Source: Gordonia sputi NBRC 100414 (GTDB lineage: Bacteria; Actinomycetota; Actinomycetes; Mycobacteriales; Mycobacteriaceae). From it: a stretch of 64,000 nt of DNA. The position numbers and the translations under genes are program-made. Below the pieces are notes generated by a model, which saw only the letters and a program-made list of their open reading frames with translations, made no database searches and was not told the DNA's origin. This document shows positions 51,242 to 60,723 of this stretch, piece after piece; position 1 is the stretch's first letter; every line of letters begins with the position of its first letter. The DNA lies in NCBI RefSeq assembly GCF_000248055.1, contig NZ_BAFC01000059.1, positions 1 through 64,000 of the forward strand, given 5' to 3'.

Positions 51242-52449
51242 GCCGACTCTGCCACCCGGTGGCCGTCTGCCGGCGCGTCGATCTCGAAGAGCGCCAACGG
51301 CTCGCAGGATGCGACCTGCTCCGGCTCGCCGACGACAGCGCGTAGCGCGCTTTCCACAAGCGCCCGCTCACGGGTAGTCGGCTTGTCGCGTACATCGGTG
51401 ACGAAGGATGTGATGATCTCCGCATCGCTGCGACCGCGCACCCGAGAGCGGTAGTCGACGCTGTTCTCGGCGTCGGGACGCTGCCACTGCACGTGCACGG
51501 CATGCGGAAACCGTTGTCGCAGAACACGCATCGCGTCGACCGGGCGGACCGCATCGGTCAGCGTCGCTTCGACGTAGTCGTCTTCGGCAATCGACAGCGA
51601 CTCGTCGGTCAGCAACTCGTCGAGCGTGCCCCGCAGCGACGTGAGACCGCGCACGATCGGCAGATCGTGGCGACGGACGTCGGACACACCGTCGGCGTCG
51701 AGGTCGATGAGCCACACCGCTTTGTGGTGTGTGTTCTCGCCGAACGAGTACGGGATGGGCGACCCGCTGTAGCGAACCGCTGGCGTGAGTTCCTGCGGCG
51801 AGTGCAGGTGGCCTAGCGCGACATAGTCGACCCCCGAGAACACCTCGGCCGCAACGGTTTCTACTCCCCCGACGCTGATCGAACGCTCGGATCCGGTGGC
51901 GAGCCCACCGACGACGAACGCGTGCGCAATCACCACCGAGCGTGCGTCGCGCCCGGCGAGGTCGGCGCGGATGCGTTCCATCGCCGCGGTGAGCACATCG
52001 GAGTGTCCGCGCGCGTCGTCGACGCCGAGTTCGGTTCGCGTGACCTCGGGTTCGAGGTACGGGATTCCGTAGATCGCCACGTCTCCGTGTTCGTCGGAGA
52101 AGACGATGGGGTCGGCGATCGACGCCACCGAGGTGCGCAGATGCAGACCACCGGCTGCGGCGAAGCCCGATCCGACACCCAGACGTGTCGGCGAATCATG
52201 ATTGCCGGAGGTCACGACGATCGCGGCACCGGCGGCCGCAATCGCGGCAAGGCCGTCGTCGTAGACGCGGACGGCGTCGGCCGAGGGCACCGACCTGTCG
52301 AAGACGTCGCCCGCCACCACGACGACATCGACCGATTCCGCGGCGACGACGTCTGCGAGGTGACGCAGCGACGCGCGCTGGTCATCGAGCAGGTCGGCGC
52401 CGTGGAAGGTTCGGCCGATATGCCAGTCGGAGGTGTGCAGGATTCGCAT
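51238..52449 (-). CDS. sbcD: Nuclease SbcCD subunit D (Mre11-like)
   Basis: 403 residues. Calcineurin-type nuclease motifs MRILHTSDWHIGRTFHG, VVVAGDVFDRSVPS, VVTSGNHDSPTRL and VALGHLHSPQEL. The start at ATG 52449 gives the standard family N-terminus; the frame is open 24 bases further. Transcribed before sbcC. Confidence 0.96.
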   Translation of the reverse strand: MRILHTSDWHIGRTFHGADLLDDQRASLRHLADVVAAESVDVVVVAGDVFDRSVPSADAVRVYDDGLAAIAAAGAAIVVTSGNHDSPTRLGVGSGFAAAGGLHLRTSVASIADPIVFSDEHGDVAIYGIPYLEPEVTRTELGVDDARGHSDVLTAAMERIRADLAGRDARSVVIAHAFVVGGLATGSERSISVGGVETVAAEVFSGVDYVALGHLHSPQELTPAVRYSGSPIPYSFGENTHHKAVWLIDLDADGVSDVRRHDLPIVRGLTSLRGTLDELLTDESLSIAEDDYVEATLTDAVRPVDAMRVLRQRFPHAVHVQWQRPDAENSVDYRSRVRGRSDAEIITSFVTDVRDKPTTRERALVESALRAVVGEPEQVASCEPLALFEIDAPADGHRVAESA

Positions 52450-52514
52450 GGGAAACACCGTACGATCTGCCACCGACAGATCCGGGGAGGCGCGTCAGCC
52501 CGCCCCGGATGCCG

Positions 52515-54050
52515 TCACGCTGCCCCGGCCTCTTCCACCGCACCTTCGGCGGCCGCTGCGGCCTTGGCTTCTGCCGCAGGCGGATACGAACGCTGCGTCG
52601 CCGGCCGCTTGAGGAACAGCGTTGCGACGACGCCGATCAGCAATGCCGCCGCGGGCAGATAGAGGGTCTGTCCCATTGCGAGCGCGAACGGCTCACGGAC
52701 GGGGTGACCGAAGACCTCGATCGGCAACTGCTTGGCGCTGTCGTTGTTCGACGCGGTGTCCATGCCGGGCAGATTCGCGGCCAGTCTCGTCTGCATCAGT
52801 GCGCCGACAGCAGCCGCGCCGATCACCGAGCCGATCATTCGCGTGGTGTTGTAGACGCCTGCTCCCGCACCAGCCTGGTACCAGGGGAGGTCGCGGGTTG
52901 CGGTCGCCGCGAGCGGCGCCCAGATACCCGCCGACGCGATGCCCATCAGCGCCAGCGGCAGGATCAGCTGCCACACGGGGGTCGCCGACCGCGCGATGCT
53001 GCCCATCCAGAACAGCGAGATCGATGCCAGGAACAGACCCGTGGAGATGATGAGGCTGGGATGCACGCGGTCGAGAACTCGCCCGACGATCGGTGCGAGG
53101 ATGCCGGTGAAGATCGCCATCGGCACCATGACCAACGCCGATTGCGTGGGCGTCATGCCGCCGACGAGCTGCAGGAAGAACATGGCCGGAATCATCTGAC
53201 CGGAGATCGCGAAGCCCATCGAGGCGATACCGATGTTGGACAACGAGAAATTGCGCTGACGGAACAACGAGAGCGGAACGAGCGGTTCGGTCTTGACTCG
53301 CGACTCCCAGAAGATGAACAGCGCGAACACGACGACGCCCACGATGATGAGCGCCCAGATCCACGGCGCCCAGTCGTACTTCTCACCGTCTTGAATACCG
53401 AACACCAAGGCGGACAGACCGATTGCCGACAGTACGACTCCGACCCAGTCGAAGGAGTGGTCGTGCTTCTCGACCTCGGGCACGAGCACGGCCGCGAGGA
53501 TCAGGCCGATGATGCCGACGGGGAGGTTGACGAAGAAGATCCACTCCCAGCCGAGGTTGTCGGTCAGCACGCCGCCGAGCAGCGGGCCGACCAGCGTTGC
53601 CACACCGGCGATGGTGCCCCAGACACCCATTGCCGCACCACGCTTTTCGGGCTGGAAGATACGCGTGATCATGGCCATCGTCTGCGGCGTGATGAGTGCG
53701 GCTCCGACGCCCTGCAGTCCGCGCGCTGCGATCAGTTCGCCGATCGAGCCGGAGAACCCGCACCAGACGCTCGCGGCGGTGAACACCACAAGGCCCACCT
53801 GGTAGACGGTCTTGGGTCCGTACTTGTCGCCCAGCCTGCCCGTGATCAGCAGCGGCACAGCGTAGGTCAACAGATACGCGCTGGTCACCCAGACGATGCC
53901 GTTGACGTCGGTATCGAGCGCCGCACGGATCTGCGGCTGTGCGACGGCGACGATCGTCATGTCGACGAGGATCATGAAGAAGCCGACGCACAGGGACATG
54001 AGCGAAAGCCACGGTCGGTTGGTCACCGACTTGAATGCCGGAGCGGTCAT
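52515..54050 (-). CDS. DHA2-family (14-TM) MFS efflux pump
   Basis: 511 residues with about fourteen membrane segments. Motif A variant GRLGDKYGPKTVYQ, motif C-like GVATLVGPLLGGVLTDNLGWEW and DMTIVAVAQPQIR in helix 1 mark the DHA2 drug:H+ antiporter group (EmrB/LfrA-like). Its ATG overlaps the padR stop by ATGA, so regulator and pump form one operon. Substrate unknown. C-terminal tail is Ala/Glu-rich. Confidence 0.92.
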   Translation of the reverse strand: MTAPAFKSVTNRPWLSLMSLCVGFFMILVDMTIVAVAQPQIRAALDTDVNGIVWVTSAYLLTYAVPLLITGRLGDKYGPKTVYQVGLVVFTAASVWCGFSGSIGELIAARGLQGVGAALITPQTMAMITRIFQPEKRGAAMGVWGTIAGVATLVGPLLGGVLTDNLGWEWIFFVNLPVGIIGLILAAVLVPEVEKHDHSFDWVGVVLSAIGLSALVFGIQDGEKYDWAPWIWALIIVGVVVFALFIFWESRVKTEPLVPLSLFRQRNFSLSNIGIASMGFAISGQMIPAMFFLQLVGGMTPTQSALVMVPMAIFTGILAPIVGRVLDRVHPSLIISTGLFLASISLFWMGSIARSATPVWQLILPLALMGIASAGIWAPLAATATRDLPWYQAGAGAGVYNTTRMIGSVIGAAAVGALMQTRLAANLPGMDTASNNDSAKQLPIEVFGHPVREPFALAMGQTLYLPAAALLIGVVATLFLKRPATQRSYPPAAEAKAAAAAEGAVEEAGAA

Positions 54051-54736
54051 GAGTTCTGCACTTTCTGAGGTGTGGACGAATCCTGCGCTGGGGACGAGTT
54101 CTGTGCTGGGGAGGATTGAGGTGGTGACGGCGTGGTGGTGTGCTTCGTGCGCCACGTCGAGCCGGGGTCGTCGATCCACTCGATGTCGTTGTGACGCAGA
54201 CGCCCGACGAGATCGACAAGCCAATCGATCTGCGTTTGCAGAGTTGCCAGGCGGCACCCGACGTCGAGGTAGAACATCTCGACCGCTCCGCGTGCATGCG
54301 CTGCCTCTGCCGCCACCTCGACCCGTTCACGATCTGCGCGCATCGCATCGATACGTCGTTCAAGCAGTTCGACAACCCGCTGTCGCGGCAACGAATGCGC
54401 TTCGGACAGAGCGAGGTAGAGCTCGGGATATTCGACGGGGTGACGTTCGAGAATCGCCTCGAGGCTCGCAGCGAGCGCGGCCCTGCCCGCTTCGGTGATC
54501 GCGTAAACGGTCCGCTGCGGTCGGTTGCCCTCCTGACGGACCTCGACGACCTCGATGAGTCCGTCGGCGGCCAGGCGGTCGACGGTGTGATAGAGCGTGC
54601 CGGGACGAATCTTGGTGAGGCGGTCTTCTTCGCGCTCGATCGTGGTCTGGAACATCTCGTACGGGTGCATCGGCCGTTCGGCAACCAGGCCGAGCACCAG
54701 GATCGCCTGCGGAGCCAACGGTCGCGTCACAGTCAC
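54047..54736 (-). CDS. PadR-family transcriptional repressor of the MFS pump
   Basis: 229 residues. Winged helix PLAPQAILVLGLVAERPMHPYE with IRPGTLYHTVDRLAADGLI and wing RTVYAITEAGRAAL, then a long dimerisation domain (about 90-185) as in PadR-s1/Vir-type members. The last about 30 residues are a Ser-Pro-Ala-Gln repeat coded by duplicated 18-bp units. Probably represses its own operon through the palindrome at 54763-54780. Confidence 0.9.
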   Translation of the reverse strand: MTVTRPLAPQAILVLGLVAERPMHPYEMFQTTIEREEDRLTKIRPGTLYHTVDRLAADGLIEVVEVRQEGNRPQRTVYAITEAGRAALAASLEAILERHPVEYPELYLALSEAHSLPRQRVVELLERRIDAMRADRERVEVAAEAAHARGAVEMFYLDVGCRLATLQTQIDWLVDLVGRLRHNDIEWIDDPGSTWRTKHTTTPSPPQSSPAQNSSPAQDSSTPQKVQNS

Positions 54737-54762
54737 GGCGTGGCCCCCTTTCTCGCTGCCAA

Positions 54763-54780
54763 ATATTCCGGGTGGAATAT
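54763..54780. promoter_or_regulatory. PadR operator candidate
   Basis: atattcc-gggt-ggaatat is a perfect 7-4-7 inverted repeat 26 bases upstream of padR and 54 bases before the divergent transferase gene. AT-rich half sites in a GC-rich gap fit an autoregulatory operator; it could also affect the divergent gene. Confidence 0.65.
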
Positions 54781-54833
54781 ACCGCGCCGAATAACGGGTG
54801 CCAACCGTCGGTGGCGATCACTACTGTGGAGTC

Positions 54834-55889
54834 ATGAGTCCCGCCCAGTCAGGCACACAAGCCCAGTCAGGCACGCAGGCGTCCTATGTCACCAGCGGGC
54901 AGGAGTTCGTCCGCGACACGCAGTACATCGAGACCCGCATCACGCGCGATGGTCGCGACGGCTATCCGGTCGAGGCAGGTCGGTATCGACTCGTGGCGGC
55001 GCGCGCGTGCCCGTGGGCCAACCGCACCCTGATCGTTCGACGACTCCTCGGTCTCGAGGATGCGATCTCGTTGGGACTGTGCGGTCCCACCCACGACAAG
55101 GACTCGTGGACGTTCGACCTCGACCCCGGCGGCGTCGACCCCGTCCTGAAGATTCCACGTCTCAAAGACGCGTACGAGAAGCGGTTCCCCGGTTATCCGA
55201 AGGGCATCACCGTCCCGGCGATCGTCGACGTCCCCAGCGGTGAGGTCGTGACCAACGACTTCAAGCAGATCACCGTCGACTTCGAGGTCGAGTGGTCCGA
55301 CTATCACCGCGAGGGGGCGCCCGACCTCTACCCCGAGCACCTACGCGACGAGATCGAATCCGTCAGCAAGGGTGTCTACACCGAGGTCAACAACGGCGTG
55401 TACCGCTGCGGATTCGCCGGCAGTCAGGAGGCGTACGACAAGGCCTACGACCGGCTCTTCACCAAACTCGACGAACTGACCGAACGCCTGGCAGCGCAGC
55501 GTTACCTGGCGGGCGACACCATCACCGAGGCAGACGTCCGGCTGTTCACGACGCTTGCGCGATTCGATCCGGTCTATCACGGGCATTTCAAGTGCAATCG
55601 GAGCAAACTGTCGGAGATGCCTGTGTTGTGGGCGTACGCGCGAGATCTCTTCCAGACTCCGGGTTTCGGCGACACCGTCGACTTCACACAGATCAAGCAG
55701 CACTACTACCTCGTCCACCGCGACATCAATCCCACCGGGATCGTGCCCGACGGCCCGGACCTGAGGAATTGGCTCACTCCTCACCATCGCGACGAGCTCG
55801 GGGGCAGCCCCTTCGGAGACGGGACGCCACCACCCCCACCGCGGCCGAATGAGGTCGTGCCAGAACAGGATTGGGTACCACTGCCATGA
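54834..55889 (+). CDS. Xi-class glutathione transferase-like (glutathionyl-hydroquinone reductase family)
   Basis: 351 residues. Catalytic Cys in ARACPWANRTLIVRRLLGLE, and ECM4/YqjG-type motifs GITVPAIVDVPSGEVVTNDF, GVYRCGFAGSQEAYDKAY and LAGDTITEADVRLFTTLARF. Glutathione is usually absent in this group of bacteria, so mycothiol is the likely thiol. ATG 54834 follows TACTGT (54822-54827) by six bases, suggesting a leaderless message. The N-terminus has an 18-bp duplicated segment (AQSGTQAQSGTQ). Overlaps the next gene by ATGA. Confidence 0.9.
   Translation: MSPAQSGTQAQSGTQASYVTSGQEFVRDTQYIETRITRDGRDGYPVEAGRYRLVAARACPWANRTLIVRRLLGLEDAISLGLCGPTHDKDSWTFDLDPGGVDPVLKIPRLKDAYEKRFPGYPKGITVPAIVDVPSGEVVTNDFKQITVDFEVEWSDYHREGAPDLYPEHLRDEIESVSKGVYTEVNNGVYRCGFAGSQEAYDKAYDRLFTKLDELTERLAAQRYLAGDTITEADVRLFTTLARFDPVYHGHFKCNRSKLSEMPVLWAYARDLFQTPGFGDTVDFTQIKQHYYLVHRDINPTGIVPDGPDLRNWLTPHHRDELGGSPFGDGTPPPPPRPNEVVPEQDWVPLP
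54844..54879 (+). repeat. 18-bp in-frame duplication in the transferase N-terminus
   Basis: cccagtcaggcacacaag (54844-54861) is followed by a copy differing at two positions (54862-54879), coding AQSGTQ twice. Confidence 0.9.
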
Positions 55890-56626
55890 CCGAAGCCAAA
55901 CGAACCGAACAGAAGCCTCCCGCGAAGGCGGTCGAGGTGACCGGGGGCCTGCTGGACAAGGCTCAGCGCCTCCAGGCTCCGGCGGTCAAGAAGTACGTGA
56001 ACGCGCTGCGTAAGGCGCATCCAGACGAGTCGCCGGAGCAGATCATCCGGAGGCTGGAGAAGCAGTTCCTGCGGACCGTCATGGGTACGGGTAGCGCGGT
56101 CGGCGCAACCGCGGCGATCCCCGGGGTCGGCACCATGACGGCGCTGACCGCGATGACGGGCGAGACCGCCCTGTTCCTCGAAGCCTCAGCGTTGTTCGCA
56201 CTGGCCGTCGCCGAGGTACACGGCATCGGCGTCGAGCAGTCCGAGCGACGAAAGACGCTCGTCCTGGCGGTGGCTCTCGGTGAGGAGGGCGTCGCAGCGC
56301 TCGGCCGCCTCATCGGCACCCGAGGTGGCGCACTGCGTCGACTCGGAACCGCAGCCATCCCCGGTGGTGGCCTCGGGAAACTGAACACCACTTTGATGAA
56401 CAAGATCGTCAAGAAGTATGCGATCAAGCGCGCGCCGCTCATCTTCGGGAAGCTGATGCCTGCAGGTATCGGAGCCGTTGTCGGCGGTGCCGGAAACCGC
56501 GCACTCGGACGTCGCGTCGTCCTCAACGCACGCGAGGCGTTCGGTCCGGCGCCGAAGTCGTGGCATGGCGATGTCGTCGACGGGAGCGTCGTCACCGAAC
56601 CCGGCCTGCCCGCCGGGGATCGGTGA
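55886..56626 (+). CDS. Uncharacterised protein with glycine-rich hydrophobic segments (EcsC-like?)
   Basis: 246 residues. A charged N-terminus, then hydrophobic Gly/Ala stretches TVMGTGSAVGATAAIPGVGT and, near 195, MPAGIGAVVGGAGNRALGRR. The pattern recalls EcsC-type peripheral membrane proteins, but I do not recognise it with certainty. ATG overlaps the transferase stop (ATGA) and its own stop overlaps the ABC exporter start (GTGA), so the three are co-translated. A link to export of thiol conjugates is speculation from context. Confidence 0.7.
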   Translation: MTEAKRTEQKPPAKAVEVTGGLLDKAQRLQAPAVKKYVNALRKAHPDESPEQIIRRLEKQFLRTVMGTGSAVGATAAIPGVGTMTALTAMTGETALFLEASALFALAVAEVHGIGVEQSERRKTLVLAVALGEEGVAALGRLIGTRGGALRRLGTAAIPGGGLGKLNTTLMNKIVKKYAIKRAPLIFGKLMPAGIGAVVGGAGNRALGRRVVLNAREAFGPAPKSWHGDVVDGSVVTEPGLPAGDR

Positions 56627-59600
56627 CCGGCTCCCTCACGGACAGCCCGGCCCCGATCCGAGATGCCCCACCCACCGACAATCCGACTTCCGCGCAGCGC
56701 ACCGGCTGGATTCGTCGACTCTCCACTGAATGCTGGCGACATCGCAGATTGGTGGTCGTCACTCTTGCGGTGACTCTGGTTGCCGTTGCCGTCGACCTCG
56801 TCGCGCCCCTGCTGGCCAAGGCTGCGATTGATCACGCGACCGGAGCGCAACGCGGCGGCGCGACGATCTCGGTGGTAGTCGCGGCGCTGCTTGTGTTGGC
56901 GGTCGTGCGTTACGCCTGTCAGTTCGGGCGCAGGCTCACCGCGGGACAACTGTCGATCAGCGTGCAGAATGCGTTGCGACTCCGCCTGATGCACACGCTG
57001 CTGCATCTCGACGGTGCCGCTCAGTCACGCATCAGCACGGGACAGGTTGTCTCGCGGTCGATTTCGGACCTGCAGATCGTGCAGGGACTGCTGGCCGTGG
57101 TCCCGTTGTCGGCGGGTGCCGCGGTTCAGGTGGTGATCGCGATCGGGATCATGGCCTATCTGTCGCCGCTGCTGACGGTCGTCGCGTTGAGCATCATTCC
57201 CGTCGTCGGAATCGTCGTCTTCACCACGCGCAGAAAGCTTTTCGCCGCTACCTGGTCGGCGCAGCAATCTGCGGCCAACGTCGCACAGCACGTCGAGGAG
57301 ACCGTGACCGGCGTGCGGGTGGTCAAGGGATTCGGTCAGGAGTCGCGCGCCGTCGACGAACTCGTCGGCCTCGCGCGCGACCTCTATTCAAAACGCTTGC
57401 GCGCAGCCAAGATCAACGCGCGGTTTGCCCCGACCATGGCGGCGATACCCCAGTTGGGCATGGTCGCGGTCATCGCTCTCGGCGGGTGGCTGACGTTGCG
57501 CGGCACCATCACCGCGGGCACCTTCCTCGCGTTCGCGACCTACGTCGCCACGATGACGTCACTGGCACGCCTGCTGACCAACGTCGTGGTCAGTGGACAG
57601 TTGGCTCGCGCGGCCGTCGACCGTGTCTACGACGTCATCGACGAACCGACCGACCCCGGCGACCGACAGACCGGCACACTGCCCGACGGCGCTCTCGGAC
57701 TTCGCTTCGACGACGTCGACTTCGCGTTCGGCGACAAGGCCGTCCTGCACGAGATCGACCTCGACATCGCTCCCGGCGAGTGCGTCGCGATCGTCGGACC
57801 ACCCGGCTCCGGGAAGTCGACCATCGCGGAATTGACCAGCCGCTACCTCTCCCCGACCGCCGGCGAGGTGTCACTGGTCTCGACCGATGGCACCCACGAC
57901 GTCGCCACGCTCTCCGCCGAGAGTCTGCATTCCGCGGTCGCCGTCGTCTTCGACGAACCGTTCCTCTACTCCGACACGATCGCCGCCAACATCGCACTCG
58001 GCGTTCCCGCCGATGCACGCACGCTGCCAGACGGCTCGCCACACCCACGCCTCGTCGACGCCGCAGCCCGCGCCGACGCGCTCGAGTTCATCACTGCCCT
58101 CCCCGACGGATTCGAGACGATCGTCGGCGAGCGTGGCCTGACCCTCTCGGGAGGCCAACGACAACGCATCGCGCTCGCCCGTGCGCTGTACGCCGACCCA
58201 CGCGTACTCGTGCTCGACGACGCAACATCTGCCGTCGACGCCACGACCGAATCGCGCATCCTGCGTGACCTGCGCAGCGGCGGGGATGCCCGGCCGACGA
58301 TGCTGGTCCTCGCGCATCGACGGTCGACGCTGATGCTCGCCGACCGGGTGGCCGTTCTCGACGATGGGCGGATCACCGACATCGGAACCGTCGCCGAACT
58401 CGATGCCCGCAGTCCGCGCTTCCGTGCCTTGATGACCGGCGTGGTCGTCGAGTCGTCGAGCGCGTTGGTCGCGCAGCGCGACACGACACCTCACGCCGAG
58501 CCGACGGCACCTGCGTCGGCCGACGACGCACTCATGGACCGGCTGTGGCCACCGGCCGATCCGGGATCGACACCGGCGGCAGACGTCAGCGCGGCGTCGA
58601 CGATGTCGCGCATCGCCCCACCACCGGGTCGCGGACCGAGTGGTCGCGGAGGCGGTGTGGCGAGCGCGCTCGGTTCGATGCAGGCGACGCCCGCATTGCT
58701 CCGGGCCGTCGACGCCCTGCCGCCCGCCGACGAGGATCCCCGAGTCGACACCGCGTCGGTACGTCGTGAGAACCGACAGTTCAGCCTGTGGGGCATACTC
58801 TCGCCGGTCCGCCTGCTGCTGATCACCGCGATCGTCTGCATCTCGCTGGACACGCTCATCGGCCTCGCTTTTCCGTCGTTGGCCCGTGCGGTTCTCGACG
58901 CCGCGGGCCGCGCCGACGAAGCGCGCCTGTGGGAGGTCGCGGCCTTCGGTGTCGGACTGGTCGCGCTCGGCTGGATCGTCGGCGCCGTGATGACGTTGAC
59001 GTCGACACGCGCAGGCGAGCGCGTCCTGTTCGGCCTCCGGGTGCGCAGCTACGCGCACCTGCAACGACTCGGCCTCGACTACTACGAGCGCGAACTGTCG
59101 GGCCGCATCATGACGCGGATGACCACCGATGTCGACGCGCTATCGACGTTCCTGCAGACAGGTTTGACCTCGGCGATCGTCGCCGTGCTGACCCTCGTCG
59201 GTGTCACGGTCGCACTGCTGCTCACCGATATCGAACTCGGACTGATCATCCTGCCCGTGTTTCCGATCATGATCGCCGCGACCATCGCGTTCCGACGGGT
59301 CGCCGCGGATGCGTACACCCGCTCGCGCGAACTGGTGAGCGTGGTCAACGCCGACTTCCAAGAGAACATCGCGGGGATCAGAACCACACAGACCTACCGC
59401 AACAGCGACATCGCCATGACCCGCTTCACCGATCGCACCGTCGAATGGGTGCGCGCACGAATGCGTTCGCAGCGGGCCATCTCGGTGTACTTCCCATTCA
59501 TCACGCTGATGTCCGACGTCGCGACGGCCGTGGCGATCGCCGTTGGTGCACATCGCATCTCGACCGGAACGATGCAGGCGGGCACACTCGTCGCCTTCAT

Positions 59601-60537
59601 CCTCTATCTCTCGTTGCTCTTCGGACCGGTGCAGCAGCTCTCTCAGGTCTTCGACGGCTATCAGCAGGCAGTCGTGGGGCTTCGACGCATCGCGGACCTC
59701 CTCCGCACACGCAGCTCGCTGGAGTCACGCGAGGATCGGATACCGGTGCCCGCCAACGGTTTCGACGGCGACATCGAACTCGACGACGTCGGGTTCCGGT
59801 ACACCGGCGCTCATGCCGACGCGCTGCGCGACGTCGAACTGATCATCCCGGCAGGTTCGTCACTGGCGCTCGTCGGTCGCACGGGGGCGGGCAAGTCGAC
59901 AGTCGTCAAACTGCTCGCCCGCTTCTACGACCCCACCAGCGGTGAGGTGCGCATGGATGGGACCGACATCCGCGACTTCGGACTGCTCGACTACCGACAT
60001 CGGATCGGGCTCGTACCCCAGGAACCACACCTGTTCACCGGTAGCGTCGCCGAGAACATCGCCTATGGCCGACCCGACGCCGACCGGACACAGATCGCGG
60101 CCGCTGCACTCGCTGTCGGCGCCACCGATGTCATCGCCGGACTCGACGGCGGGATGCGCCATCAGGTCGGCGAACGCGGCGGCGGGTTGTCGTCGGGCCA
60201 ACGTCAACTCATCGCGCTTGCGCGGGCCGAACTAGTCGACCCCGACCTCCTGCTTCTCGACGAAGCAACCGCGACCCTCGACCAGGCCACCGAAGCGCTG
60301 GTGCTCGCGGCGGGCGAGACGGTCACCCGCCGACGCACCTCGGTGATCGTCGCCCACCGACTCGCCACCGCGGCGCGCGCCGATCGGATCGCCGTCGTCG
60401 ACAACGGACGCATCGTCGAGTTGGGAACACACGACGAGTTGCTGTCGTTGGGTGGAAGGTACCGCGCGTTCTGGGATGCAGGTGTCGATTCGGACGTCGA
60501 CGGTATCGAGCCTGCTCAAGGCGACGATCGCGTCTGA
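56623..60537 (+). CDS. Single-chain double ABC exporter (TMD-NBD-TMD-NBD)
   Basis: 1304 residues from the GTG overlapping the previous stop. First half: six membrane segments, Walker A GPPGSGKST (about 392), signature LTLSGGQRQRIALA, Walker B VLVLDDATSAVD with Asp in place of the catalytic Glu. A low-complexity linker (about 610-725) joins the second half: Walker A GRTGAGKST (about 1085), signature GGLSSGQRQLIALA, Walker B LLLLDEATATLD with Glu. Thus one nucleotide site (NBD1 Walker B with the LSSGQ of NBD2) is degenerate and the other canonical, as in heterodimeric exporters of the TM287/288 type, here fused. Substrate unknown. Confidence 0.93.
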   Translation: MTGSLTDSPAPIRDAPPTDNPTSAQRTGWIRRLSTECWRHRRLVVVTLAVTLVAVAVDLVAPLLAKAAIDHATGAQRGGATISVVVAALLVLAVVRYACQFGRRLTAGQLSISVQNALRLRLMHTLLHLDGAAQSRISTGQVVSRSISDLQIVQGLLAVVPLSAGAAVQVVIAIGIMAYLSPLLTVVALSIIPVVGIVVFTTRRKLFAATWSAQQSAANVAQHVEETVTGVRVVKGFGQESRAVDELVGLARDLYSKRLRAAKINARFAPTMAAIPQLGMVAVIALGGWLTLRGTITAGTFLAFATYVATMTSLARLLTNVVVSGQLARAAVDRVYDVIDEPTDPGDRQTGTLPDGALGLRFDDVDFAFGDKAVLHEIDLDIAPGECVAIVGPPGSGKSTIAELTSRYLSPTAGEVSLVSTDGTHDVATLSAESLHSAVAVVFDEPFLYSDTIAANIALGVPADARTLPDGSPHPRLVDAAARADALEFITALPDGFETIVGERGLTLSGGQRQRIALARALYADPRVLVLDDATSAVDATTESRILRDLRSGGDARPTMLVLAHRRSTLMLADRVAVLDDGRITDIGTVAELDARSPRFRALMTGVVVESSSALVAQRDTTPHAEPTAPASADDALMDRLWPPADPGSTPAADVSAASTMSRIAPPPGRGPSGRGGGVASALGSMQATPALLRAVDALPPADEDPRVDTASVRRENRQFSLWGILSPVRLLLITAIVCISLDTLIGLAFPSLARAVLDAAGRADEARLWEVAAFGVGLVALGWIVGAVMTLTSTRAGERVLFGLRVRSYAHLQRLGLDYYERELSGRIMTRMTTDVDALSTFLQTGLTSAIVAVLTLVGVTVALLLTDIELGLIILPVFPIMIAATIAFRRVAADAYTRSRELVSVVNADFQENIAGIRTTQTYRNSDIAMTRFTDRTVEWVRARMRSQRAISVYFPFITLMSDVATAVAIAVGAHRISTGTMQAGTLVAFILYLSLLFGPVQQLSQVFDGYQQAVVGLRRIADLLRTRSSLESREDRIPVPANGFDGDIELDDVGFRYTGAHADALRDVELIIPAGSSLALVGRTGAGKSTVVKLLARFYDPTSGEVRMDGTDIRDFGLLDYRHRIGLVPQEPHLFTGSVAENIAYGRPDADRTQIAAAALAVGATDVIAGLDGGMRHQVGERGGGLSSGQRQLIALARAELVDPDLLLLDEATATLDQATEALVLAAGETVTRRRTSVIVAHRLATAARADRIAVVDNGRIVELGTHDELLSLGGRYRAFWDAGVDSDVDGIEPAQGDDRV

Positions 60538-60723
60538 CGATCGACGTTGCTCACCAGGGTCGCGGGTCGGGACCGCAACCGGGTGTGACGTCGGCGCGGT
60601 CGGTACACGGGGCGCAACGTCGCGCGCGTACCATGAGCAGGTGGTGCGTCGTAATCTTCACAAGGGACTCCACGACGCGAGCGAGCGACCCGACACCAGA
60701 GGGAATTGAGGCGAGATACCGCT

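Noticed and set aside
57871-59064. 397-codon minus-strand frame inside the ABC exporter gene
   Set aside because: Shadow of the exporter in a high-GC gene; His/Arg/Asp-rich with no domain resemblance.
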